This document shows, piece by piece, positions 12,601-25,196 of a stretch of DNA of 64,000 bases. The stretch is from assembly GCF_000801105.2 (NCBI RefSeq), contig NC_079519.1, positions 31,533,288-31,597,287 of the forward strand. Reading direction: 5' to 3'. This stretch comes from Raphanus sativus (Eukaryota; Streptophyta; Magnoliopsida; Brassicales; Brassicaceae). The number at the start of each line of letters is the position of its first letter. Position 1 is the stretch's first letter. Under the pieces are notes generated by a model. The model did no database searches. It was given only the letters and a program-made list of their open reading frames with translations, and was not told the DNA's origin. The position numbers were made by a program, and so were the translations under genes.

Positions 12601-13777
12601 GAATGAAAACCTGCTCAATGCATACATACATCCGGACGATGTTAAAATCATCAGAGGTATGGCACTTAGCCGAAATCAACGGCCAGATACATATGGCTGG
12701 GCGTTTACAGAATCGGGGAAATATTCGGTGAAATCAGGATTTCGAACAGAAACCATATACCCGGATAGGGAGCCTAGGATTATACCTTTCGGACCAAATA
12801 TAAAACCTTTACTGGCTTTCTCCTGGAAACTAAATTGCTCGCCAAAATTGCGGCATTTTATTTGGCAAGTATTATCTGGAACATTACCAGTGTTCAAAAA
12901 TTTAAAGACACGTGGTATTGAATGTGATCTTCGATGCAACATTTGTGGAGCTGAGGAAGAAACAGTGCACCATGTACTCTTTGAATGCCCACCAGCCTTA
13001 CAAACATGGGCTTTATCAAGGATCCCGTCTCCCCCGGGAGTTTTTCCCTCAACATCAAATTTTACAAGTCTGGATTACTTATTTTGGAGGCTACCGAAAG
13101 AGGTGAATTCAAACTATTTTCCTTGGATTCTGTGGTATATTTGGAAGAACAGGAATGATAAGATATATACAAATAGGAATGAGAATCCCCAGGAGATACT
13201 GCGGATAGCGGATCAAGAGGAAACACTATGGACGGAGGCACAATTATTGGTATCGGCTCCTAATGGAAATGTTCAGTCACTCACCGATTGGCAAACTTTG
13301 GGATCAACCAGGGTATGCTTTGTCGATGGATCTTGGAAGGAACAAGATGTGTTTACTGGACAAGGGTGGTACTGCCGACAGATAGATTCAGAGGACAAGA
13401 TGATGGGGGCAATGAATCTCCGACGTAGCCTATCTCCTTTACATGCATAATGTGAAGCGCTGATTTGGGCAATGGAGTGCATGAAGACCCTACAGTTTTC
13501 AGATGTGGTTTTTGCTACGGATTGTTCTCAATTGGTGACGATGGTGTCCTTACCCGAAGAATGGCCAGCATTTACTACGCACATGGAGGAATTTCGCCGA
13601 AGTAAGACTTTCTTCCCTAATTTCAAGATCCGACATATTCCAAGGGCGCAAAATACAATGGCGGACAAGCTTGTGGCGGACAAGCTTGCTCATGGGGCAA
13701 GGAGCTCACCATCAGCTATGTTATATGTCGATTCGATACCTCCGGTCTGGCTTTCCGAATCGGTGGAATCACGTTAG
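9680..13777 (+). CDS. LINE polyprotein: endonuclease, RT, zf-RVT, RNase H (one nonsense)
   Basis: The 1256-codon frame encodes an APE-type endonuclease (KILSWNCQGLGSKW at the N-terminus, GSDHRP near residue 220), then a non-LTR reverse transcriptase (LRPISLCNVGYKIISKVL; DMSKAYDRVEW near 576; LRQGDPLSPYLF; catalytic FADD at 681-684), a zf-RVT zinc-binding segment (CNIC..EEETVHHVLFEC, about 1090) and the start of an RNase H domain (CFVDGSWKEQ). A TAA at 13448-13450 interrupts RNase H after SPLHA. The same frame continues as CEALIWAMECM to 13777. The related copy at 60.3 kb reads SPLHSEVEALIWAMECM, so the stop replaces the Glu of the AE..AL motif, a catalytic acidic residue. Everything else appears intact. 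Confidence 0.93.
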
Positions 13778-13831
13778 AGTAATTCATTGTTGTCAAAAAA
13801 AAAAAAAAAAAAAAAAACATAAAACACTTTG

Positions 13832-14574
13832 AAACTGAGAAACTTAATATGCGCATATCTATATTTAATCTTACAAGTATATTGTAGATAGTACTATTAG
13901 AATCGGTCAATTTCTAATAGAAAAAATATACTGATATGTAGTAACATATGCATTGTTACAACTTACAACACACACATGAAACTTCAAACAGTAATTCTGT
14001 ATTATCTTTTTGTAAACGGTTGAGAAAGAAAAAGCTATTTTGTGAAAATGTGAGAAAAGAATAATTGTTGTAAAACAAAATGCCCCTGCAAGTTATTGGA
14101 AGGAAGCGCGACAACATGCAAACGCAAAAGGCAGTGTCTAAGGTGAATCGATAAGTTTAGCTATTTCACTGAGTAGTCAGGATTGGTAGGGATAAGAACA
14201 GCAAAATTATTTTTTTGGTACACCGTGAAAGCTATGTATGAGCAACAAAAATAAAGAGTTCCTTTTCAAAAATAAAATAAAATAAAGAGTTTTTGAAATC
14301 CAACATAATATAAATCAATAAATCAATAAAAGACACCAAAAAGGAAGAGAAAAAAAAAAGACAATCGCAATGGTAAAAAGACACGTTTTGCTCTGACACA
14401 AAAATGCAAGAAGTCTCCATGCGTCGTGGCAGGTCCCATGAACGGAGACGAAATAAAGTCTTAGTTCATTTGTTATAGTTACAAACGTACGCACTATAAA
14501 ATATAGTTCAGAGGTTGTCTCTCCCAGCCTGCCTAAAGACATCTGTATACTTAAATATTTAGGGAGAGAAAGAG
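13832..14574. other. SDI1 upstream region
   Basis: No gene. This is the probable promoter and 5' leader of the TPR gene starting at 14575. Open frames on the minus strand here are shadows. Confidence 0.5.
14413..14521. promoter_or_regulatory. Cluster of GAGAC (SURE core) motifs
   Basis: GAGAC, the core of the sulfur-responsive element described for sulfate transporter promoters, occurs at 14445-14449 (+) and as GTCTC at 14413-14417 and 14517-14521. All three lie within 165 bp of the SDI1-type start codon. The gene family is induced by sulfur deficiency, so the motifs are plausible, but five-base words occur often by chance. Confidence 0.35.
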
Positions 14575-15919
14575 ATGGAGAGAAGCTTGAATAAAATGAA
14601 GAACAATAACATCAACTCAACAAGGAGCAATATGATGAAAGACAATGAATTGTTTCATGTCATTCACAAAGTTCCTTGTGGAGATACTCCATATGTCAAA
14701 GCCAAACATGCTCAGGTACATATTTTCAAACTCATCATCATCACACTGCTTGCTCATATACATTAATGTATATTCGGATGGAAGAATGAATTCAGATTAT
14801 TAATTAATAACACTAAAGAGTATGTAATATTGTTGGTTTGCAGTTGATAGAGAAGAACCCGGAGATGGCAATAGTGTGGTTTTGGAAAGCCATTAACACA
14901 GGAGACCGAGTAGATAGTGCTCTCAAGGACATGGCTGTTGTAATGAAACAACTTGACCGTTCCGAAGAAGCTATCGAAGCTATCAAATCATTTCGTCCTC
15001 GTTGTTCCAAGAACTCTCAAGATTCACTCGACAATGTCCTGATCGACTTGTACAAGGTCTTACTATAACCATACGTTTATTTACTTGCACTCTAATATTA
15101 CATGCTATTATATCGTCTAGTGAATCTAGGCTATGAATCAACACATATGTTATCGTCATAAAACTCACATGAGATGATATACACTATGAACTAATCATCA
15201 AAAGAATATGTTATTATAGCAACTCACATGACATGATTTCTTATAATGAGTAGAAATGCGGGAGGATGGAGGAGCAAGTTGAATTGTTGAAGAGGAAACT
15301 AAAACAGATCTATCAAGGAGAAGCTTTCAATGGTAAACCAACCAAGACCGCTAGATCACACGGCAAAAAGTTCCAAGTGACCGTTCAACAAGAAATCTCA
15401 AGATTACTGGTAATTTATGCTCCAGCTATGATTAGTGACTAAGCTAATTTATGTTATGTTTCTTTTTTCACGGTGGACTGATCGATTTTAATTTGGATAA
15501 ATATAAAGGGGAACTTAGGGTGGGCATATATGCAACAAGCCAAGTACTTGTCGGCAGAAGCTGTATACAGAAAAGCCCAAATCGTGGAGCCAGACGCTAA
15601 CAAATCTTGCAACCTCGCGATGTGCCTTATCAAACAAGGCAGGTTTGAGGAGGGAAGATTGGTTCTTGACGATGTTCTCGAATCTAGGGTTTCGGGTTCG
15701 GATGATTGTAAAACAAGGCAACGGGCTGTTGAGCTACTGAGTGAGCTAGAGGCTTCACTGCCACGTGGGCGAGATGCTGAGATGGAGGATTTCTTGGGAA
15801 ACATGTTGGACGATGACTTTGTTCTTGGGTTTGAAGAGAGGACAGCCACTAGTTTAAAGCCTAAGAGACTACCAATTTTTGAACAGATCTCGTCGTTTAG
15901 AAACCAATTAGTTTGCTAA
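14575..15919 (+). CDS. SDI1: SDI1-type TPR protein (MS5/TDM1 family)
   Basis: Four exons (14575-14715, 14844-15056, 15254-15409, 15509-15919) with GT-AG borders and consistent phase give 306 residues, the length I recall for Arabidopsis SDI1. SDI proteins are nuclear TPR proteins induced by sulfur starvation that restrain glucosinolate synthesis. Visible are the family start (HVIHKVPCGDTPYVKAKHAQ), TPR helices in exon 2 (EKNPEMAIVWFWKAINTGDR; AVVMKQLDRSEEAIEAIKSF) and in exon 4 (NLGWAYMQQAKYLSAEAVYR; CNLAMCLIKQGRFEEGRLVL), and a C-terminal acidic stretch (EMEDFLGNMLDDDF). The ATG at 14575 precedes the conserved start. The LSM5 relic upstream matches the Arabidopsis neighbour, favouring SDI1 over SDI2. 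Confidence 0.9.
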
Positions 15920-18227
15920 GTATGTATATAGCTTTCCCGTTCGTAGGTGTGATTGATTGGATAATAAGCACTATGTTCTCTTAACTATGTATATACGACA
16001 ATAATAAAGTCCTGTGGGTGGGGGTCACTCGTAATTTCTTGATGGCTGGCGCTGGTGGATGTGTAGGGTTTGGGTTCATTCCATTATAAAATGAGATTAA
16101 AACAACGTTTAATTTAGTTTTTTTTAAAACACATCTTAATCATACAGAGGAATCACTTTTTACTTTTGTAGGCATGTCTGTTCATGTGTGTAAACTTGGA
16201 GAGCCTGGAACATAAGACCATGATCCCGGTTGGAATTCACAAATTTAGTTTTTTTTTTCGTTTGATCTTTTTCTTAAAAAAAAAACTGATTTATAATGGG
16301 CCGCCACGTGGCATGGGACCCGCTACACAGTTATGAAACGGGTTTATGCGGAAGGGATAGAGCGAAACGAGTTCATTGTTATAGTATATTATAATATTTT
16401 TTTTTAAATTGGGACGCGTGTGAACCTCTTCAATGCTCATACCCTAAATATACATTGATATACTACTACACCACTTGTGATTTATACAAAAAAAAAGCAT
16501 TGATGGGTTTCTCAAAAACAATGAGAAGCTAGGTAGTTATATAATCATAACATGGAGAAATTATTTTTTGCAAATTATATAGATTTTCACTACACCGACA
16601 CAAAAAAAATTACTAGTAATAACCCATCAATGTTTTTGGGTAGATCATAACTAGTGTTACTCGTCAGAAATTCAGCATTGATTCCCAAGTAAGGAATCAC
16701 ATCTTTATGCAAGAACACAAGAAAAATCCTAACCAGCAAATAAGGTGAATCGTGGTAGCAAAATCATTCAAGCACTTTGACAAGCTCCTTGCAAGAAACC
16801 AAAAAAAAAAAGAGGAAGGATAGATCAATTAAATTGAGGAAGAAGAGTTGACAAAAAGAAAAAATTGAGGAAGAAGAGGCCCAATTAAAAAAGCCCAAAA
16901 AATTGGGTTAGATCCACCCGAAGGTGGAGAGCCTTAACCGGATGTGTTCAAGACCCGAAGGTCAAATCCCGTCTCTGTCAGAGGAGATGCCAACCATCTC
17001 TCCTTTCTACGAACACGTGTCTATACTCCATGCTAACTATTTATATAACCAAAAGAAAATAACTGAAAATCCGATGTGGGACGTGATATAAACAAGCTCA
17101 GTGTTGCATAGAGTATCCCTAGTTGGACATGTTGTGTCTCCATCATCGTGCATTCAACTACGTATAACCGAGGTCATAAGGCTTCCAATTCCCAAAGGTT
17201 TGATCATTTTTCTCTTTTCTTGTAGCTATAACTACAGAGCTACTCTGTTTTTCTTGATAAGTTTTTGAAAAGTCTCAGCCTTTTTTTTTTTGTAAGAAGC
17301 CTTTTGGAAAGTTGCAACATCAACAAGGAAACCATCAGGAAATGTTTGCAGACGTTATGTTTCTACTTCGTTGAATCTTGGAGGATTTGTTTCTCGGGGG
17401 TGAGTCTTCTTTTAAGTGTATTTGCTTGGCATTTCTTGCAGGTTTTGATGCTGTTTCTGGTTATGGTTTGGTCCTTATTGGTGACCAAGTTCTCCTGATG
17501 GTTAGTGTTTTCCTTACGTGTATGGCTGGAGTGATTCGTGTAGCTAAGAGTTTGTTTAGCGACTGCAAAACTGTTTTCTATTTTGTTTACTTAATTATGT
17601 GAACACCAGATTTGAAATGAACTCCTGAATCTATCTCATGATGTGCAGGCGTGTACTCCTTTGCTGGTCAAAATGCTAAATGAGGTATGTACTACTTCAA
17701 TCTGCTTGTGGAGTTATTAGACATTTAAATGCCAATCATCAGAGAGTGGTGTTGAATAATGTGAGTAGCGTCATATGTTTCTTTCTTGTCACCTTAATCG
17801 GTAGATCCGTGGGACTGATCTTCACAGGTATTTGACAAATCTCTCCGTGTGGAAGTGACATCTCTTAACTAGGATTATAAAAAAAAATTACTGTCAGCCT
17901 CATTTTCGGTGCCTTTTCCATGATTCTTATTTTGGTAAGTCACATTGCTTCAACAACATTGTCATTGTCCCTGGTGCTTCTGATTGTTTTTTTTTCTCTG
18001 CAAAGAGTGTTCTTTTTTTTTTGTATTCTGCAAATTAGATAAGTAAGTTCTTTCATGCAAACTCTATTCAGAGATGAAACCTCATTGCCATCATTAATCC
18101 CTTAAAGTTACAACTATGGACCTGAACATAAGGCTGAAAAACGGCTAAGGTCTTATAACTACAGCCATTTGCTATTTTACTTTGTAAATTTATTCTTCTT
18201 TTTATATTTTTGGGCACAAAACACATA
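15920..18227. other. Intergenic with possible exon relics
   Basis: No complete gene. Between about 17440 and 17850 there are exon-like pieces with good splice borders: GFDAVSGYGLVLIGDQVLLM ending at GTTAGT (about 17442-17499), ACTPLLVKMLNE between CAG and GTATGT (about 17650-17685), and VFDKSLRVEVT (about 17829). They read like remnants of one gene that I could not identify. The rest is AT-rich. Confidence 0.3.
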
Positions 18228-18445
18228 CTCCATCCATTTCCAATTGTAAGTAATTTTGTTTAAAACCCACAAATATTTAAAAAAGCTATTTTAAAAAAAA
18301 ATATATCATTTAATCAATTAATTCAACCAATTATAAAAAACTTAACTTTATTTAAATGATCAGTTGCATTGAAATATGTAAACTATTTATATTGTGACTC
18401 AAATTTTTTCATGCTAAAGCTATTTATAATTAAAAACAGAGAGAG
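18228..18445. mobile_element. Stowaway-like MITE
   Basis: CTCCATCCATTTCCAATTG at the left is mirrored by the complement of the right end (CTCTCTCTGTTTTTAATTA) as a terminal inverted repeat, with TA on both outer sides. Size (218 bp), TA target and CTCC..CC termini fit the Stowaway/Mariner MITE type. Confidence 0.6.
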
Positions 18446-18860
18446 TATTATTTTAGCATACATAAAATGGGTCATTCAATTAATCGTACTCTTTAATCTA
18501 GTACATTAAATATTAAATATTTACATTATGGCAAATTAACAATAGAGATGGTCAAGATTGTTAAAAATAGCATATTATTTGTAAGTGACTGGATTCATTT
18601 CAAAGAAAAATAAGGAGCAGTTGTAAATGGATTCCAAATATCAATATATTGTACTTGTTAATTAGTACTGTAGTCAAAATAGTAATTAAATATATTTAGT
18701 TTTTGAATATATAAGATCAATATCTTCTTAAATTCATTGAAAACACCGGTATTCTAGCCAAAAATAATGAATTAAAAAAAAAACAAAAGCTCTTATATTA
18801 TAAATCAATGAAAAAATCTCTATTAGTATTACAAATACAAGAATTCACTATTTATATCTA

Positions 18861-21800
18861 TCTATATATATAAAGTAGACCTTAATTCTCTTCTCCTCTT
18901 GCCACGTAAGAAAATAGTGCAAGGGAAAGCTGCCATGTGTCTTTCTCTTGATACAATTACGCTGTTACGTTTCGTTTGTTAACAATTTAAATGGGCTTAT
19001 CCTAAATAATTATGGGCTTTCATTTTGTTATTTAGTTTTGTCAACGTGTATCCAGCCCGAATGAAGAGAGCCTGATATCTTCTTCGTCAAAGTCCAAGAA
19101 TAGTATTTATTTTCATCATCGAGCTCCTGATATACACCAACAATGGAGTTTTGGGATGTCGAGTGATACGAATCGTCATGTATAATATACATGAAGGTTT
19201 GATTGCATCGTTTCACGTTCTTCTCCTCTTACACGTTACTGAATTCATTGAGTTATAGCATTTAACCAGCTTCTTAACTCCATGGACTTATCTCTCTTCT
19301 AGGCGTTGGATCTCAATCTATAAAAAGGTAAACCTGAACATCATTCTCTCAAATTGTGATAACACTAAAAACTTATTTTCAGTTTAATGCTTCTTATTCT
19401 CATCATTCCCAAAGTTCATCGATATAATTAAGATGCCCATTGAAGATCCTTCAATCAATCCTCCCAGTACGGCTCCCTTTGGAACTTGGAAGGTCCGAAT
19501 GTTAAGAGGAGTTGGGCTCACCAATGTTGGACAAGACGACAATGAAGAAGAAGTGTTTCCACTACCACACACCTCACCAGATCTAACGGCTTGAATCGTA
19601 TTCTCTCTTTTTCTCTACTCAATTGTTTTCTCGAGCTCTATCTTTTTGTTCTCTTATGGTTTTGTTCGCAGAGCTTTCAATGAATGACAACATCCAAACA
19701 GAGGATGCATTTTAGCAGAGAATTGGGTTTAGCTCCAAGACAGATAAGTTTTGGTTTCAGAACCGAAGAACACAGAAAAAGGTTTCCAACTTTTTACTTT
19801 CTCTCTTTCTGGCTTCGTCTCTTCTCCAAAAAAAAAAAAAACAAAAAGAGGAGTCCTTAATTTTTCTTCTCGATCTTCTCTTCTTGCAGGCACAACACTA
19901 TAGAGTTCATAATTGTGCATTCAAGAAGCTTTCAAACACCATATTCCCCACCTATGGTGATGCTCCTGTTCATGAAGACTCTTACTTTGATGAACAGAAG
20001 CTTCGAATAAAAAATGCTTAGAGAAAAGGTTCTAGCTTTTTCTTTTTTGAAACCTCTTTTATGCATTGTGATTGATCTTATAAATTAAACTTCCAGTCTT
20101 CCACAATCTATTTTTCATGGCAGCTCGAGAGGGTTTCAGCATTGCAGCTAAATTCATGGGGAGGCCACTTTCTCATCCCCCACCACTACTAAACCAGATG
20201 CAGATTTCTCCATTAGAGTTACTCCACAGTGTTCCTTTGCTTGATTTTGATCTTCTCCAAGGAAGTTGTTCTTCAATGGCTGTCTCAAGTTTACTGTCTT
20301 TACCAAACGTGGTTATCTCAGACATGGATAAGTTTCTGATGACCAACATTGCTGTGAGTCTGTGCCCGCTATGGAAGAATTGCTTAGGCTTACACAAAAA
20401 CATATGAGCCTATGTGGATCAAAACAGATGGATGCCTAGACGTTGTCAGTCTAAAAAGCTATGAGAATGCATTCCCAAGATTAAGTAGTCATGGAGGAAA
20501 GAACCACAACCTTTGAGTGGAAGCAACCAGATCTCCTAGCATTTCTTCACTAATGCAGTGACAGTGTGACACTTGTGTAGATGCTCATGGACTCTGTGAG
20601 TAACCAACTTGAATTGTAGATTCTACATAAGATGGTTCGTTGTTTGTCTAATAAAGTTTTGTTCATTAGTTTTCAGGCCAAAGCTGCAGAGCCTTTTCCT
20701 TCAGTCGTTGCAGCATCTAAAACTCTTGCAGTGGTTTCATCTGGATTGCGTGGAGATCACGGAGATTCCTTACATTTTGACACAATAATGCTACAGAAAT
20801 CTATGAACATAAAATATACTTTTTTTTTTGGGCAACGAACATAAAATATACTCCGACTCTTGCTTTTCATGTTACCACTTCATTAAGAAGCTATCCGGCG
20901 ATTTGATACTTCATAGTAACTTTAAAAATTTGAAAAATAAACTACATTATCATCTTTTTTTTTTTTTTGAACTTAATCTTTTTATTATTTAGATCAAATC
21001 TATTAACAACACATAGAAAAATAAAAATTACCAACAGATAAACGATAAAAATAAAAATAAAATAATTCAAAATACATAATATAATAAAAATGCACAATAT
21101 AAACCAAATAAATAACTTTCAATAATACACAAGAAAAACTCATATAACCAAAAATGTAAAAATATTTATTATATTGCTTTTATGTTTATCAAACCAAAGA
21201 CAACAAAAAATAAAAAAAGGAGTGAATCTTACGTAACCTTTTCTATTTTTAGACACCAAGCTGAAGTTCTTAGAAATTAATAAGGAAAAATGATGGATAA
21301 AACACAATTAAAAAAGAACACTTATAAAAATAAAAATTACTAACAGATAAAGGATAAAAATAAAAAATAATTTGAAATACATAAAATATAAAAATGCACA
21401 ATATAACCCAAATAAATAAATTTCAATAATACATAGGAAAAACTCATAAAACCAAAAAAAATAAAAAAAAAGAATATTTATGATATTGCTTTTTCACGTT
21501 GAATCTAACCAAGCAGGCCAATGTTTTTAAAAAAATATTGTGCATCTTATTCAACTTTCTGCCTTCTTATGGTGTCAAAATACAAGATAAGGGAAATTTA
21601 AAACAAATTTTTGGAAAACCACAACCAAGAATTTGTACATAATCAAAACTAAGAGTTCAAAAATAGTAGAAAAAACAAGCAATAAAAAAATAAAACAATA
21701 AATTTGTGCTAAGAACAGAAAATTAACGATGCTAATTGATCAATAAGTGTTGGTGTATCAAAATGTAGATTCTAATGTCATGTTGAAATCTTATAAGAGA

Positions 21801-23379
21801 TTATACTTCCATTTATTTGGTTGTAAATATTTTCTTAACCTATACAAATAGAAATTAAAAATAAAAACTAAAATGATTAAAAATAAAGATTTATTTACTA
21901 CAATTTTTGACTAATAAAAATATACAGAAATGTGCATAACAAATACATATTTTTTTGCTATAAATAGGATTAACATCTCTGAAAACCATTTAAAAATTTT
22001 AGCACTTCGATAAAGGAAATCTAAAAAGTATGTATTTCAGGTTTTTTTTAAACATGTTAGTTTTTTTAGAAAAAATAATTCTCTCTGTTTTTGTAACAAA
22101 AAACATTGAATATAGTTCGAATAGAACATATAAACCATTATGAATCTTTTCCCCCCAGAATCTGAAATCATATGCTTAAAATTTAAGATCAAGTAATAAA
22201 TGGTTCAGAGATGCTCATATTTGTTCCTAACAAACAATACAGCTTATTTTACCAAAACCGAATAGCACCAATATAAACTTAAGAAATGAGACCGATGAAC
22301 ATCAAGAACAACATTCTCACCCGAGGAACATCATTTCCAACCCAACTGGATGACTAATGTTTGGATTGCCAATTTCTCACCAAAGATGAAATTTTATTTT
22401 AGGAAAATTACGTAAAAGCCTTACGGCTGGCGAGAACCTAAAAAGAGTCATATACATTAGTTGTTGGATACAAATTATTCAGCTTCAAGTGACATAACAA
22501 CTCAATCATGGTGATGCCATAACAACAAAAATTCAAAACAAAAAGTACTTACAACAAACTAACTAAGCAACAACTTAAATTAATAAAATAGTATATCTCA
22601 ATACCAACCTAACATTTCTTACACGATGTCTCTATATTGAAAAAGAAAGTGTCATGGAACTAATATGATCTTTATACTTCCACCAAGAAAGTGCCATCTC
22701 AACAATTCAGAAAATCAATGTAGTGATTGTTATTACTATAAACAGATGGGGCTTCTTGGAATTGGTTTTACGGTGACTAACAAGTGTCTCTCATCGACCA
22801 TTACTCAGTTTTCACATTTTCATGTTTCAATGTTTTTTTATTTTGATTAGCTTTGCTTTACGACCTTCTTTGCATTCAATAAACATTCTACTTTTAATAA
22901 TAGATGCAACTTCAAATAATCACCGTTTCCACTTTGATAGCATGTCGAAAGACTATGATTTCGACATAAAAAGTAACTACTCTTATAAATATATACAAAA
23001 AATACTCACAATCCAATTCTTCTAAACTCAAATTACAAAAAGAAAACCACAAATAACACACCGAACATAGGATCTGATTTTCGTAAAAAGAAATAACTAA
23101 AAGATCATTTGAAGTCCCCACATCATTTCAATGTCACATCTCTTAAATATAAAGACAACTATTGTTTCTTGGACAACATAAACAACTATTGTAATAAAAC
23201 AAAACATATCTTATCACATATAATCTTTTCTCACTTAAAATTTTCTAAAAGACGAAAATTATTATCGTACACATCTCATGTAAATGCGAACCTAAAATAC
23301 AAACCACAAAATCATAAAGAAAATAAAAACTTAGATCAAAAGTAAAGTATATCCCGCCCGTAGGGCGGGCCTACCCTAG
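18861..23379 (+). mobile_element. Helitron, about 4.5 kb, with captured HD-ZIP IV exons
   Basis: The 5' end is TCTATATATATAAAGTAG after a flanking A. The 3' end carries the same hairpin as the Helitron at 1335-4667 (CCCGCCC, GTA, GGGCGGG at 23353-23369), then CCTACCCTAG and a flanking T. A TATA-like word (ATCTATAAAAA at about 19315) lies 450 bp in. Between about 19.7 and 20.8 kb are exons of a homeodomain-START gene. The remaining 2.5 kb is very AT-rich with no gene seen. No Helitron replicase is visible. Confidence 0.75.
19690..20790 (+). pseudogene. Captured HD-ZIP class IV gene fragment
   Basis: Four pieces of a homeodomain-leucine zipper-START factor lie in gene order. Piece 1 (about 19718-19780) gives RELGLAPRQI and then, one frame over, FWFQNRRTQKK, homeodomain helix 3 with a 1-base shift. 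Piece 2 (about 19891-20021) starts AQH and ends DSYFDEQKLRIKNA followed by a stop. Piece 3 (about 20117-20600) gives AREGFSIAAKFMGRPLSHPP, then LLDFDLLQGS, ISDMDKFLMTNIA and AMEELLRLTQ, the start of the START domain, with several stops. Piece 4 (about 20676-20785) gives VVAASKTLAVVSSGLRGDHG. Introns are partly retained, so genomic DNA was captured. The protein resembles the HDG group. The fragment cannot make a functional factor. Confidence 0.85.
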
Positions 23380-25196
23380 TTCATAATAAAGTTCTAAGTC
23401 CTTAAGGATTAGAACCTAATCATTTATCCATAAGTCTTAATCATGATCTATTAACTAATAATAATATTAGTGTTTACAGAAACTAAATGATAATTAAAAT
23501 AAAAGTAAAACCAAAGCCAAAGTAAAAAAAAAAATGGAAAGGCATCCACACTGCATCAATAAGTTTGATATTACAATCAATAAATCATGTGATCAAATTT
23601 CATATACAATTTTTTTTTTACATTTGCCGTCATTTACAATAAATTTACATTAATTTTTTAAAATATATATTTCTTTACTGTTGCTTATCAAATTAAATGT
23701 ACTATTCTCACACAATTTAACTAAAGATATATAGTAATTTAGTCAATTCTTCATATACAAAACACTAGTCCTAGTTTGAGTTTGATTTAAGATTGTTTGA
23801 GGTCATTCTGAGTCAAAAACTATGATCAGTAGAGCTAGTTTTTGAGGCAAGAACATGCAATTTTATTAAATCTAATACTTAGATTTATATTTTATTTAGA
23901 CTTCGTAATTTGATTTAAAGAGGATATGTTTCATATGCACATAGAACTTGCAATGTTGTAGATCTTGGAAATCATTATTTACAGTTATTTGACTCGGTTA
24001 TCACCTAAAACAACTTGTTGGCACATGAATGTTTTACTGACCATCCTCTTCAAGTACCTGCAACGGTAAGTAAAAAGAAAGAGGGTCCAGGAACGGGACC
24101 AGGAAAGGGACCTGGCCAACCTAAAGAAACCAAAAAGAGACGCCAAAGTGAACCTCCTGGCCTGAACTTAGAGTTCCAGCTCGGTCCTCCCTCCGGTGGT
24201 GCTTCTGGTGGTACGAGAGGGTAGATGTGATAATGTTTGTGATTTCAAGATAAAAATAATTATTTAATTTTTTTCATGTATAAATAATTTAGTTAGGAAT
24301 ATAATTGTTTAAAATCAAATATATATAAATATTTAACATAATTATAAAATTTATATTGCATACATTATATATAATTTATTTAATATCAAAATATATAAAA
24401 TATTTAACATCAATATATACAATGATTAACTAGTTTACTACTTAATTACATTGATGCAATTTAAACAATTGTATTATTAAAACCAATAACTAACCTTAAA
24501 GTTATAGAAAATAAATAACATCAATTGAATATAAGATAAACATAAGTATAATGTTACCATTAGAGTTTATTAATTAATTTATATATTTATTAATTATTTT
24601 AAATTTCATGATAATATAAATATTAATTAATTAATATATAGTTTTAAACAAATTCACTTTCCAAATATGACAAAAATTTTCATTTCTCAAATAAAAATAT
24701 AAATATAAATTAATTAATAAATCATTTTAAATAATAGTATTATTAAAATTAACAGTTCATCATAAAATTATAGAGAATAAGACACATAAAAATTAAATTC
24801 TCAAATAATAATAATAAAGATAACAAATCGATGTATTAACAAATCATATGATCTCATTATGCTTTGACTAGTCTCTTCATTTTGTTTGCTTTTCACCTTC
24901 TGGATTTGTTTTTGAAATTGTGCGAGTGTTTGATCTTCAAGGATTCGATGAATATACAAGATTGCGTACATGTGTAAAAATGTAGTCATGTGTAAACGAT
25001 ATTGGTGCCATTCTGGATTAAGCATATAACATTACTAGACTAAGTAATCTTACCAATTAGAACCATGATGTAGATAAGTTTTGTGTTGACAAAAATATAA
25101 AACAGTATAAAATATGTTGTACTTGAGGATATTCGTAAGAAAAATACAACAATCAAAAAGTCTTTAAATTTAATAAAAAAATAAAACAAAAAGGTG
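23380..25196. other. Intergenic, AT-rich; one unrecognised short frame
   Basis: A frame at about 24003-24224 (+) reads LLAHECFTDHPLQVPAT, then a basic Gly/Pro-rich stretch (GPGTGPGKGPGQPKETKKRR) and GLNLEFQLGPPSGG. It could be the last exon of a relic gene, but I do not recognise it. The remainder is AT-rich with no gene seen. Confidence 0.35.

Larger units (their letters stand above)
8668..13831 (+). mobile_element. Near-complete LINE with 15-bp target duplication
   Basis: The element occupies 8683-13816. ACATAAAACACTTTG occurs at 8668-8682 and again at 13817-13831 as a perfect target-site duplication; the first A may belong to the tail. A run of about 21 A ends the element after TTGTTGTC. 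It carries an upstream ORF (8709-9683) and a polyprotein ORF (9680-13450, continuing after one stop to 13777). The perfect duplication and single nonsense lesion suggest a young insertion. It shares its C-terminal RNase H region with the truncated copy at 60.1 kb. Confidence 0.93.

Noticed and set aside
16917..16990. Possible tRNA-derived SINE with a B-box-like GGTCAAATCCC
   Set aside because: No convincing A box, no cloverleaf and no target duplication seen.
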